Assembly: GCA_000799755.1 (NCBI GenBank)
Contig: JUHI01000014.1
Span: forward strand, 104,523 to 168,522
Source: Martinezella tropici
Lineage (GTDB): Bacteria; Pseudomonadota; Alphaproteobacteria; Rhizobiales; Rhizobiaceae
Direction: 5' to 3'
DNA length: 64,000 nt
This document shows positions 18,073-26,234 of this stretch, piece after piece. A program made the position numbers and the translations under genes. Positions within the stretch are counted from its first letter, which is position 1; each line of letters opens with the position of its first letter. The notes beneath the pieces are model-generated. The model ran no database searches and was not told the DNA's origin. It was given only the letters and a program-made list of their open reading frames with translations.

Positions 18073-18810
18073 ATGCGGAAACTGATTGCAGGCAACTGGA
18101 AAATGAACGGTCTCGCTTCCTCCCTGGCTGAGATCGAGGTGCTGAAGGGATTAACGGGCAAGGTGACGTGCGACATCGTCGTCTGCCCACCCTTCACGCT
18201 GGTGGAAAAGGCGGCCGAATGTGCTGCAGGTTCGGCGATTACCGTCGGCGCGCAGGATTGCCACGCGCAGACCATGGGTGCCTATACCGGGGACGTCTCT
18301 GCCGAGATGCTCGCCGAAATCGGCGCCCGCTTTGTCATCCTGGGACATTCCGAACGCCGCGCCGCCTACGGGGAAATGGATGGCGTAGTCGCGGGTAAGG
18401 CTGCCGCAGTCCACAAAGCAAGACTGGCGAGCATAATTTGCGTCGGAGAAACGCTAACAGAACGAAACGAGGGGAGGGCGGCTGAGGTGGTCTGTGCGCA
18501 GCTTGAAGGATCGATTCCCGACACCGCAACCAGTTCGAACACGATGATCGCCTATGAACCCGTATGGGCGATCGGTACTGGGCAGGTTCCGAGCCTTGCA
18601 CAGATCGAGGAAATACACTCATCCATTCGGCAGATGCTCAAGGAGCGGCTGGGAGATGACGGAGGCCGGGTCAGGATCCTCTACGGCGGCTCGGTCAAGG
18701 CCCAGAACGCAAAGGCGATCTTTAGCGTTTCCAACGTCGATGGCGCTCTCGTCGGAGGGGCGTCGCTGAAGGCATCGGAGTTCGCCGGGATCATCCTGGC
18801 AGCCGACTGA
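18073..18810 (+). CDS. tpiA: Triosephosphate isomerase
   Basis: A 245-residue protein with all catalytic landmarks: Lys10 in GNWKMNG, the histidine in LGHSERRAAYGE, the glutamate in AYEPVWAIGTG and the phosphate loop YGGSVKAQNA. It interconverts dihydroxyacetone phosphate and glyceraldehyde 3-phosphate. A copy inside a sugar operon suggests that the pathway releases one triose phosphate and needs the other, for example as transketolase acceptor. It is probably a second, pathway-dedicated copy beside a housekeeping gene. Confidence 0.95.
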   Translation: MRKLIAGNWKMNGLASSLAEIEVLKGLTGKVTCDIVVCPPFTLVEKAAECAAGSAITVGAQDCHAQTMGAYTGDVSAEMLAEIGARFVILGHSERRAAYGEMDGVVAGKAAAVHKARLASIICVGETLTERNEGRAAEVVCAQLEGSIPDTATSSNTMIAYEPVWAIGTGQVPSLAQIEEIHSSIRQMLKERLGDDGGRVRILYGGSVKAQNAKAIFSVSNVDGALVGGASLKASEFAGIILAAD

Positions 18811-18885
18811 AGTCGCAAATTACAGGTGGCGCGATCGACCATTTCATGGCGCCGTCATTAGCCAATACCGCAAAAGGAATGGGAA

Positions 18886-19668
18886 ATGCTTCGCTTCGAA
18901 AACAAGACTGTCGTCATCACCGGCGCGAGCCGCGGTATCGGCGCGGCGATCGCCAAGCGGTTCGCGCGCGAGGGTGCCAATCTCGTGGTCTCGGCCAATG
19001 AGGATTCCATCCATGCGGTTGCCGATGGGATCAAGGCCGGCGGCGGAAAGGCGATTTCCTTCGTTGGCGATGTAACCGACAAGGTCAGCGTGAAGGGTCT
19101 TTACGAGGCTGCCGAAGCGGCTTTCGGCGTCGTCGACGTGTCGATCCAGAATGCCGGCGTCATCACCATTGCCCGTGTCGAGGATATGACAGAGAGCGAA
19201 TGGGACAAGGTCATGGCCGTCAATACCAAGGGCGTCTTCCTTTGCGCCCAGGAGGCGATCGCCCGCATGCGCAAGCATGGTCGAGGCGGCCGGATCATCA
19301 ATACCGCCTCCGGCCAGGCGCGCGACGGCTTCATCTACACGCCGCACTATGCTGCATCGAAGATGGGCGTCGTCGGCATTACCCAGAGCTTGGCAAAGGA
19401 AGTCGCGACCGAGGGCATTACCGTGAACGCCTTCTGCCCCGGCATCATCGAAACCGATATGTGGGCGTATAATGATCAAGCCTGGGGCAAGCTCTTGGGC
19501 AATTACGGTCCCGGCGAGCTCATGAAGGAATGGGTCGAGGGCATTCCGATGAAACGGGCCGGATCGGGCGAAGACGTTGCAGGTCTCGTCACTTTCCTTG
19601 CCAGCGACGATGCGGCCTATATTACCGGCCAGACGATCAATGTCGACGGTGGCCTGATCATGTCTTAG
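18886..19668 (+). CDS. SDR, sugar/polyol dehydrogenase-like
   Basis: A 260-residue SDR with TGASRGIG, QNAGVITIAR, the serine in NTASGQAR and HYAASKMGVV. Its ITVNAFCPGIIETDMWAYND segment and INVDGGLIMS end are typical of SDRs annotated as sorbitol, galactitol or diacetyl dehydrogenases. It follows tpiA by 75 bases and ends the operon just before the terminator at 19723. Two SDRs in one operon suggest successive or alternative oxidations of polyols. The substrate is unknown. Confidence 0.87.
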   Translation: MLRFENKTVVITGASRGIGAAIAKRFAREGANLVVSANEDSIHAVADGIKAGGGKAISFVGDVTDKVSVKGLYEAAEAAFGVVDVSIQNAGVITIARVEDMTESEWDKVMAVNTKGVFLCAQEAIARMRKHGRGGRIINTASGQARDGFIYTPHYAASKMGVVGITQSLAKEVATEGITVNAFCPGIIETDMWAYNDQAWGKLLGNYGPGELMKEWVEGIPMKRAGSGEDVAGLVTFLASDDAAYITGQTINVDGGLIMS

Positions 19669-19722
19669 TTCGACAATCAGGAACGGTGCGTTCAACGGGC
19701 GGACCGGATTTTCGACAATTCG

Positions 19723-19766
19723 GAGATCGATGCCTCTTGCGGAACGAGGCATCGATCTCTTATCTT
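19723..19766 (+). terminator. Intrinsic terminator after the sugar operon
   Basis: A perfect 14-base stem (GAGATCGATGCCTC and its complement, 19723-19736 with 19746-19759) has a nine-base loop and a short T-rich tail, TTATCTT. It separates the SDR operon from the FMN riboswitch. Confidence 0.8.
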
Positions 19767-19773
19767 CCAATTG

Positions 19774-19912
19774 TTCTCAGGGCGGGGTGCAATTCCCCAC
19801 CGGCGGTATGGGGATTTTCCTCGAGCCCGCGAGCGCCTTCCGGTTGCCGGAAGGGTCAGCAGATCCGGTGAGATGCCGGAGCCGACGGTCATAGTCCGGA
19901 TGGAAGAGAGCA
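19774..19912 (+). promoter_or_regulatory. FMN riboswitch (RFN element)
   Basis: The conserved RFN sequence is present in order: CAGGGCGGGGTGCAATTCCC, then CACCGGCGGTA, a variable arm with a GGTTGCCGGAAGG hairpin, GTCAGCAGATCCGGTGAGA, then GCCGACGGTCATAGTCCGGA and TGGAAGAGAG. It binds flavin mononucleotide and reduces expression of the downstream gene. It lies 115 bases before ribB, so it controls riboflavin precursor supply. Confidence 0.95.
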
Positions 19913-20027
19913 ACGCAGGAGACGCTGCTTCATTGTGGCGTTCACATGCTTGTTCGCCCAAGGGAAAATGGTGGCTTTAACCGGCCATGCACGCCGTTCC
20001 AAGCGGCAACCCTTGAAAGGCAGGAAA

Positions 20028-20654
20028 ATGGCAATTTCGAAAATTGAAGATGCGATCGCCGCGATTGCGCGGGGCGAGATCATTGTGGTTGTCGATGATC
20101 GAGACCGCGAAAATGAAGGTGATCTGGTGATTGCTGCCGAAGCGGTCACGCCGCAGGCAATCGCCTTCATGATGAACCATGCCCGTGGTCTCATCTGCGT
20201 TCCGATGGAGGGCGAAAGGCTCGACGAGCTCGATATTCCGCTGATGGTGCCGCGCAACACCGAAGTCCTGAAGACCGCGTTTACCGTATCGGTCGACTAT
20301 ATCCCGGAAACCACGACCGGAATATCCGCCGCTGACAGAGCTGCCACGGTTCGGGCTCTCGTCCGGTGCGGATCGCGTCCGGAGGAGTTTGCCCGGCCGG
20401 GCCATATCTTCCCGCTTCGCGCGCACCCAAACGGCGTCCTGTCGCGTCCAGGTCACACGGAAGCAGCCGTGGATCTTGCCAGGCTCGCTGGCCTTTCGCC
20501 GGCCGGCGTCATCTGCGAGGTGGCGAATGACGACGGCACGATGGCCCGTCTTCCCGAGCTTGAGGTTTTCGCCGAACGGCATGGTCTCCATCTTGTCACG
20601 ATCGAAGATCTGATTGCCTACAGGTCTGCGGTTGCTCCCTTCAAGGCTGCCTGA
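20028..20654 (+). CDS. ribB: 3,4-dihydroxy-2-butanone 4-phosphate synthase
   Basis: A 208-residue RibB. It has the DDRDRENEGDLVIAAE motif with acidic metal-binding residues, the FMMNHARGLICVPM segment, and GHIFPLRAHPNGVLSRPGHT followed by EAAVDLARLAGL. It turns ribulose 5-phosphate into 3,4-dihydroxy-2-butanone 4-phosphate and formate for riboflavin. ATG at 20028 follows AAAGGCAGGAAA. There is no fused GTP cyclohydrolase II domain, so this is the stand-alone form. Regulation by the upstream FMN riboswitch is clear. Confidence 0.95.
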   Translation: MAISKIEDAIAAIARGEIIVVVDDRDRENEGDLVIAAEAVTPQAIAFMMNHARGLICVPMEGERLDELDIPLMVPRNTEVLKTAFTVSVDYIPETTTGISAADRAATVRALVRCGSRPEEFARPGHIFPLRAHPNGVLSRPGHTEAAVDLARLAGLSPAGVICEVANDDGTMARLPELEVFAERHGLHLVTIEDLIAYRSAVAPFKAA

Positions 20655-20704
20655 TCGTTTTCAGATACCGGCCCGCGGATGTGAATGCTGAAGGCAGGGC
20701 TCTC

Positions 20705-21004
20705 CTACTCTTCTTGAGAACTCAGGAGAGCCTTCTTCAGCCGATGAATATCATCGGCGCCGATCCCGCGGGCGCCGACCATCGTCACAGCGGCATCGGC
20801 CCATGAATAGGCGTCGTCATTTAGGTCCTCTTCTGTCGCATGAGGGATCTCGTTGGCGGCTGGCTCGTCTTGTTCCCCTTCGAACGCATTGCCATAAACG
20901 CCGATCTGGAGGTTGGTGCCGCTGTGCATGACTTCGGGTTTGCTGAAGTTGAACAGGAGTGCGCTCGCACCCGACGGGGCCGCCCATTGTGCCGCATCCT
21001 CCAA
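20705..21004 (-). CDS. Hypothetical protein, possibly frameshifted at its start
   Basis: A 99-residue acidic protein not recognised, starting at TTG with an in-frame stop a little upstream. It has no membrane segment or familiar motif; the middle is rich in Asp and Glu (EEDLNDDAYSWADAAV). A different minus-strand frame at 21078-21010 reads MKLRLVVDDAAQRDDASPEL and would join smoothly if one base were shifted near 21008, so the intact gene may have been longer. It could also be a chance open frame. Confidence 0.35.
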   Translation of the reverse strand: MEDAAQWAAPSGASALLFNFSKPEVMHSGTNLQIGVYGNAFEGEQDEPAANEIPHATEEDLNDDAYSWADAAVTMVGARGIGADDIHRLKKALLSSQEE

Positions 21005-21136
21005 CGTTTGGCCGGGGGAAGTTCGGGCGAGGCGTCATCCCTTTGCGCAGCGTCATCCACCACCAAGCGAAGCTTCAACTGCCGCCGTTTATAAACGATG
21101 CTTCATCGACATGATCAATTGATTTGTTTTGGGCTG

Positions 21137-21847
21137 TTATCGCAAGGTGTAGCCTCCATCGCAGTAAAGGGTGCTGCCGGTCATGTTGCCGTTGTCCAGA
21201 AGGAACAGCGCGGCCTGTGCCTGCTCCTCGACGGTTCCCGGACGCTTCAAAGCGCATAGCGTCTTCCAATGGTCGTAGGCGCTGTTACGGATGTCGTCGG
21301 GGCGGTTCCGCCAGAGATCGCTGTCTGTGGTTCCAGGCGAGAGGCAGTTCACTCTTATTGGTGCAAGTTCCAGCGCAAGTCCACGAGCCAGCCCTTCAAG
21401 GGCCGAATTGCATGCAGCATAGGCCGGAGCACCGATTGGCCGGACGGAGGCTGCTCCCGACATCAAGACGACCGATGCGTCGGGGTTAAGATATGGCAAT
21501 GCAGAATGCACCGCCCAGTATTGGCCCCAGAATTTTGCCCGGAACAGTTCCTCGCTGCTCTCGAGCGCTCCGCTTGCAAAGGTGCCGGTGACGTAGGTGG
21601 CGGCCGGTGTGAAGAGGCCTGACAGGCGCGGCGATTGGCGAAAGAAAATCTCTAACGATGCGCGGTCGGTTATATCGACGACCCGGCCAGACGTCCGCTG
21701 CCCCAGTTCCTTCAAGGTTGAGTCCAGCCTTTGATGAGACCTCCCGCCGAGAAGAACGCGATCCCCACGTTCGACGAGCATGCGGGCAAGGGAGCGACCA
21801 ATGCCGGACGTTCCTCCGATGATTGCATATGTGCGTGTGTTTTCCAT
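21137..21847 (-). CDS. SDR with Asn in place of the catalytic Lys (YxxxN subtype)
   Basis: A 236-residue SDR. The cofactor motif IIGGTSGIG and the serine in LMSGAAS are present, but the active-site motif reads AYAACNSALEG, so the lysine of Y-x3-K is Asn. This form recurs in a subgroup of SDRs with ARGLALELAPIRVNCLSPG, so it need not be damage. The protein ends YCDGGYTLR. It is divergent from the LysR gene at 21931, its likely regulator. Whether it is an active reductase is uncertain. Confidence 0.85.
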   Translation of the reverse strand: MENTRTYAIIGGTSGIGRSLARMLVERGDRVLLGGRSHQRLDSTLKELGQRTSGRVVDITDRASLEIFFRQSPRLSGLFTPAATYVTGTFASGALESSEELFRAKFWGQYWAVHSALPYLNPDASVVLMSGAASVRPIGAPAYAACNSALEGLARGLALELAPIRVNCLSPGTTDSDLWRNRPDDIRNSAYDHWKTLCALKRPGTVEEQAQAALFLLDNGNMTGSTLYCDGGYTLR

Positions 21848-21930
21848 GGAGTTAGAATATTGCAGCCTGTATGGCTAGAAAATAGCGTAAAATTCCGCCA
21901 ATTTAGGAATTAAATTCGGTAATCTTTGGT

Positions 21931-22839
21931 ATGGCTCATCATCCTGGCGACGAAATCGGTGTGTTCCTGGCGGTCTGTGAAAGTGGAAGCTTTTCCGCCG
22001 CCGCCGAGCGTCTGCGCCTGTCGCCATCCGCGGCTGCCAAGGCGGTGGGGCGTCTTGAAAACCGTCTGCGCATCAGACTGTTCCAAAGAACGACGAGGCG
22101 TCTCAACCTCACCCTGGAAGGCATCGTCTATCGGGATGTCTGCAGGCAGGCCCGAACAGACATTTCGAGGGCGGAGGCGGAGATCGCACATCTCAGGCAG
22201 GAGCCGTCCGGCAGGCTGGTCGTCAGTCTTCCTCCTTTGTTCGGGGCGAAGATCATCGCTCCGGCGCTATACGAGCTATGTAGGCGGTGGCCGGCACTCT
22301 CGCTGGAAATATCCAGCTCGACTGAGCCAGTGGACCTTCCTGGCTCCGGCATCGATCTCGCCGTTAGGATTGGAGACCTCCCTGACGTCAATGCACTGGT
22401 CGCACGGCCTCTAGGCACGCAGCACATAGTGCTCTGCGCCGCAACGGAATACATCCGGCGCCGGTCGATGCCGAACAGCGTCGAAGAGCTTGGAGGCCAC
22501 GATCTGATTGCCACGTCTCAGAAAGGCAGAGCGAGAGCGTGGCATTTCCAGCAGCGCGATGGAAGCAAGACGATCTGGCATCCCAAGGCCAGACTTCTGC
22601 TTGATGGAGGGGTTCTGACGCTGGGCGCAATTCGCGAAGGCCAGGGGATCGGCCTCGTTCCACGCTGGCTCGTAGCGCACGATCTGGCCCACGGCCGACT
22701 GCTTCCGATCCTCGACGATCAAGTATCCGGACACCTTCCCATAAACGCGATCTGGCCTGCGTCCCCGATACTCCTTCCCCGACTGAGGGTCGCTATCGAC
22801 GCAATCGTCGAGGCGACCGCACCACTGCGGACAGGATGA
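21931..22839 (+). CDS. LysR-family transcriptional regulator
   Basis: A 302-residue regulator. The helix-turn-helix is FSAAAERLRLSPSAAAKAVG, followed by RLENRLRIRLFQRTTRRLNL and a substrate-binding domain with SGIDLAVRIGDLPD and REGQGIGLVPRWL. It resembles the large group of LysR proteins that control a divergent oxidoreductase. It is divergent from the SDR at 21847 with an 83-base AT-rich gap that must hold both promoters. The inducer is unknown. Confidence 0.92.
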   Translation: MAHHPGDEIGVFLAVCESGSFSAAAERLRLSPSAAAKAVGRLENRLRIRLFQRTTRRLNLTLEGIVYRDVCRQARTDISRAEAEIAHLRQEPSGRLVVSLPPLFGAKIIAPALYELCRRWPALSLEISSSTEPVDLPGSGIDLAVRIGDLPDVNALVARPLGTQHIVLCAATEYIRRRSMPNSVEELGGHDLIATSQKGRARAWHFQQRDGSKTIWHPKARLLLDGGVLTLGAIREGQGIGLVPRWLVAHDLAHGRLLPILDDQVSGHLPINAIWPASPILLPRLRVAIDAIVEATAPLRTG

Positions 22840-23037
22840 GACGGTTCGGGCGAACTTCGCAGCGCATGCCAGAGATAGACAAGGCCTGTCCGAGGTAGGG
22901 GAATCGTTTCGCGCACGCCCATTGTGACGCCAAAGTGAGTTGGTCGTACTGTTTCTGGAATTGCCGCGCCAGAGGCACGCAAATCGGCATCGGCCGACAA
23001 CTCGCCCGCGATGAAAGTGAGCGACAAAGGTAATGCT

Positions 23038-23056
23038 TTGGTATATACTTGGTATA
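23038..23056 (+). promoter_or_regulatory. Direct-repeat operator upstream of the toxin-antitoxin operon
   Basis: TTGGTATA occurs twice (23038-23045 and 23049-23056) with an 11-base period, about one helical turn, 18 bases before the antitoxin start. This fits cooperative autoregulation by the antitoxin. The AT-rich core may also contain the -10 box. Confidence 0.55.
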
Positions 23057-23074
23057 GCAAAACAGGAGCTTGCC

Positions 23075-23368
23075 ATGTCGACGAAAGCCGTTTTCACAAT
23101 GAAATTGGAGCCAGAGTTGCGCGACACGTTCATGGCCGAAGCCGCCGCGGATGACCGGCCGGCGGCCCAAGTGCTGCGCGAGCTGATGCGGGAATATATC
23201 AACCGTCGCCAAGAGGCGCGACAGTACGATGACTACCTGCGTCGCAAGGTGGAGATTGCACGCAGACAGCGTGACGCGGGCATGCACGTTTCCAATGAGG
23301 AAGCTGAAGCCGAAGCGACGGCACGCCGTGCTGAACTGCGCCGCCGGATCGATAAGGCGGATCTGTGA
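23075..23368 (+). CDS. Antitoxin of a ParE-type toxin-antitoxin module (ribbon-helix-helix type)
   Basis: A 97-residue protein. The N-terminal MSTKAVFTMKLEPELRDTF has the beta-strand then helix pattern of ribbon-helix-helix proteins, followed by ADDRPAAQVLRELMREYI. The second half is a highly charged helix that would wrap the toxin. ATG at 23075 follows ACAGGAGCTTGCC. Its stop overlaps the toxin start by four bases. It should neutralise the toxin and repress the operon. Confidence 0.85.
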   Translation: MSTKAVFTMKLEPELRDTFMAEAAADDRPAAQVLRELMREYINRRQEARQYDDYLRRKVEIARRQRDAGMHVSNEEAEAEATARRAELRRRIDKADL

Positions 23369-23658
23369 AAGTCCGTTGGACTGCAGTGGCGCGACTGGAT
23401 CGAGCGGACATTGTCGATTATATCGCAATCGACAATCCGCGTGCAGCGCTCAAGATAGACGAAGTGTTCAGCGAGGCGGCGGGCAAGCTTGGCGATTTCC
23501 CGACGCTCGGTCGTATGGGCAAGATCCCTGGCATACGTGAATTTATCCCGCATGAAAGTTATCGGCTTGTCTACGAAGTGGATGAAACTGGAAACACGGT
23601 ATGGGTAATGGCGCTCGTATATACCGCCCGCCAATGGCCGCCGACCCGGGACGATTAA
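23365..23658 (+). CDS. parE: RelE/ParE-family toxin
   Basis: A 97-residue toxin starting at a GTG that overlaps the antitoxin stop. It has the ParE pattern VRWTAVARLDRADIVDYIAI, DNPRAALKIDEVF, then LGRMGKIPGIREFIPHESYR and LVYEVDE, ending with ALVYTARQWPP. The family poisons DNA gyrase or cleaves mRNA on ribosomes; the ParE subtype is favoured by the R-x(5)-Y-R-L-V-Y end. The pair looks intact. Confidence 0.9.
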   Translation: MKVRWTAVARLDRADIVDYIAIDNPRAALKIDEVFSEAAGKLGDFPTLGRMGKIPGIREFIPHESYRLVYEVDETGNTVWVMALVYTARQWPPTRDD

Positions 23659-24473
23659 CCGAGAGAATCGCGTCGGTGCGATCTACGCGATCACGGGCTC
23701 TCACGGTGCCGCCCATAAGCAGATTTTCTTCGCGCGCCAGCCACGATGTGAAACGAGATGACTCACTTAACCAGATTTCACGAAGGTCGATCCTTACGAG
23801 CTTGCCGAGATCAAATGCACCGATGCTTCGCCCATGTGGAAGCGGCCTGCTAGGCTCATCTCGACGTTCTGAAAACGTAGATTGAGGAGGTCGGTCGTCG
23901 CTTACGCAATGGGTGAGAGTTTTGCCGTCAGAAGCTCGCAGTTCTTATGCAAAAATCGGCCTCCTGTTCCGATAGTATTCAAAATGCTCGGGACGATAGA
24001 TCAACAGTCGCCCAGATCGATTTCCGCTCCCTGCGCCGGACGCAGGAGGTGTTGCTTGTCCCGAAAACCTACGTCCCGTGCCGCAAACCATTACCCTGGT
24101 GGCAAACTGCCGGCTGTTCATGAAGCCCATGATATCGTTCGTGCCGCCATGGCACTCCGTGGTGAGAGCGCACCGACCGCTGTTGGATGCCGTTCTCCCC
24201 CAACGGCATCGCAATGTGTCACGAGACAACGGAAGGTCGACACGATCCGGGCGACAATCCGATCAAGGCGCGATCAGATGACATAACGAAGGTTGGCTCA
24301 CGCGCTTCTGCCTTTGTTCCGCATCCGACGGCCTCGCTTACAAAGTATTGAATTTCATATTGAATTAATCCCAATTTCCATTTCGGTATGGCCCACGACT
24401 GCTTCAAACAGGCAAAGTAGATTGAGAAGCGGTTACAGTCGCAGCGCCCGATGCTTGACGTCTGGCAGACATC
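23659..24473. other. Non-coding or decayed stretch of about 0.8 kb
   Basis: No frame here has a recognisable start, ribosome site or family motif. Open frames occur on both strands, but with compositions unlike real genes. It lies between the toxin-antitoxin module and the molybdoenzyme operon and may be decayed sequence. Confidence 0.5.
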
Positions 24474-25250
24474 TCAAATGCCGGCATACCACTCGTAGCC
24501 ACGATCCTCCCAGAACCCGCCATTGCCACCCCATAGATCATCGAACCGGTCGCGGATTTCGATGCGCATGACGTATTTCGCGTGTTTGTAGCCAAGATGG
24601 CGCTCGACGCGCAGGCGCAGGGGCGCGCCGTGCTCGACTTCCAGATCCTTGCCGTTAAGCGAATAGGCGAGGATCGACTGCGGATGAAAGGCGTCAATCA
24701 GGTCGATGCTTTCATAGTAGCGGCCGCTGCCGTCGAGCGTCTGCTCCAGCTCGTCCGCACAATAGAAAACCGCGTAGCGGGCACCCGGCTTCAAACCCGC
24801 AGTCTGCAGGATCAGTCCAAGAGGAACGCCCTGCCATTTGCCGATAGCGCTCCAGCCTTCGACGCAGTCGTGGCGGGTGATCTGTGTGCGGGAAGGCAGT
24901 TTCTTCAGATCAGCCAGCGAAAATTCCATTGGCCGGTTGACCATGCCGTCGATCTTGAGACGCCAGTCGGCGAACTTGGTTTCGACCATCTGGACATATT
25001 CGGCGCTGTTTGGCTGGGTTGATCCGTTCGGGTGGAAGCTCGGCGATATGTCGGCCTCCGTATATTCGCGGGCAAGCGTTTGCGGGGAAACGACGAGCCG
25101 CTGTGTGCCCATGGTTAGCCGCTCGGCCAGAGCGAGCACCTTCTGCACATGTTGGTTCTGAGAAATGTCATCGCATCCGGTCAGGCCCACGGCGCCCAGA
25201 CTGGCGGCCGAGCCGATGAGAAAACTGCGGCGGGTGAAAATGGAGCTCAT
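24474..25250 (-). CDS. Tat-exported molybdopterin oxidoreductase (sulfite oxidase/MsrP fold)
   Basis: A 258-residue protein. The twin-arginine signal FTRRSFLIG is followed by LTGC at residues 23-26, which could be a lipobox. The sulfite oxidase-type core has ITRHDCVEGWSAIGKWQGVP, where Cys129 is the expected molybdenum ligand. It is a periplasmic redox enzyme, perhaps a reductase of oxidised methionine or another S- or N-oxide. It overlaps the preceding cytochrome b561-type gene by four bases, its likely electron donor, as MsrQ is for MsrP. Confidence 0.9.
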   Translation of the reverse strand: MSSIFTRRSFLIGSAASLGAVGLTGCDDISQNQHVQKVLALAERLTMGTQRLVVSPQTLAREYTEADISPSFHPNGSTQPNSAEYVQMVETKFADWRLKIDGMVNRPMEFSLADLKKLPSRTQITRHDCVEGWSAIGKWQGVPLGLILQTAGLKPGARYAVFYCADELEQTLDGSGRYYESIDLIDAFHPQSILAYSLNGKDLEVEHGAPLRLRVERHLGYKHAKYVMRIEIRDRFDDLWGGNGGFWEDRGYEWYAGI

Positions 25251-26107
25251 CGATCAGCCTCCTCGTTGATGATCGCATAGCGCCCGGTCACCATCGAACG
25301 CATGTTGTTCCAAAGACCGGAGAGAACGACCATCGCGACATGAACGACGACGAAGGCCACCAGGCTCCAGGCGGTGATGAAATGAATGGAGCGCGCCGAT
25401 TGGCGTCCGCCGAAAATATCGAGCAGGAAGGGGTAGCCGGCATCTATCGCGGGCGACATGGTCAGCCCCGAAGCAATCATCAACGGCAGCAGGATGAAGA
25501 TGACGATGAGATAGGTCAGCTTCTGCAGGGCGTTGTAGCGCCGCGCCTTTTCGCCTTTCGGGAAGCGCAGACGGGCGTGGTCCTTGATCTCGTGCCAGAT
25601 ATTGCCGGGAGCGACCTCCTCGCTCGTCGGCGTGAGATCGCGGCGCAAATGACCGCCGATCAGGCCGTAGGCGACGTAGACGAACCCGTTGATGACGAAC
25701 AGCCAGGCAAAGAAGAAATGCCAGCGTCGGCCAGCCGCAAGATCCTGGTAGCCGGGCATCGTCGCCCAGGCCGGGAATGCGCGCGGCGTCATTTCGCCGT
25801 CGGCCGTGGAAGCACCGAGTATGCCGGTGGTTGTGATCGACAGCCGGCCGATGCGCAACGTCCCGGTGACATTGTCGCCATCCTGATTGCTGGCGATCTC
25901 GAACCAGGATGGATCTTCAACGGCGCCGTAATTGCCCCAATGCAATTGCGGATCGGCATTGAAGATCTGCATGCCGCTCATCAGCAGCAATGTCAGACAC
26001 AGCACGTTGATCCAGTGGGTCATCCGCGTGAGGGCCGAATGCCGGCGGATGAAGATCTTGGCGGGGGGAGATGGCGGCGCGCAGCCGATCTGCTCGATGC
26101 TTGCCAT
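25247..26107 (-). CDS. Cytochrome b561/thiosulfate reductase-type membrane protein
   Basis: A protein of about 286 residues with at least four membrane helices. Candidate haem histidines are in RRHSALTRMTHWINVL, RRWHFFFAWLFV, RSIHFITAWSLV and VVHVAMVV. A periplasmic loop of some 80 residues separates the first two helices. ATG at 26107 with AGGAGAACCATCC upstream is preferred to a longer frame. It should pass quinol electrons to the molybdoenzyme encoded next. Confidence 0.88.
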   Translation of the reverse strand: MASIEQIGCAPPSPPAKIFIRRHSALTRMTHWINVLCLTLLLMSGMQIFNADPQLHWGNYGAVEDPSWFEIASNQDGDNVTGTLRIGRLSITTTGILGASTADGEMTPRAFPAWATMPGYQDLAAGRRWHFFFAWLFVINGFVYVAYGLIGGHLRRDLTPTSEEVAPGNIWHEIKDHARLRFPKGEKARRYNALQKLTYLIVIFILLPLMIASGLTMSPAIDAGYPFLLDIFGGRQSARSIHFITAWSLVAFVVVHVAMVVLSGLWNNMRSMVTGRYAIINEEADR

Positions 26108-26234
26108 GGATGGTTCTCCTGACTGTCGCCGGGAAGCGGCATCTGAAATTACATACTGCGACGAGGTCGCTGTCCATTGAGGTTGCCCGGATGCCATCGG
26201 CAACCGGGCAACCCGTGCTGTCGGCATGGACGCG

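Noticed and set aside
23882..24286. Open frame of 134 codons in the gap after the toxin-antitoxin module
   Set aside because: No ribosome site, arginine/serine-rich composition and no family motif.
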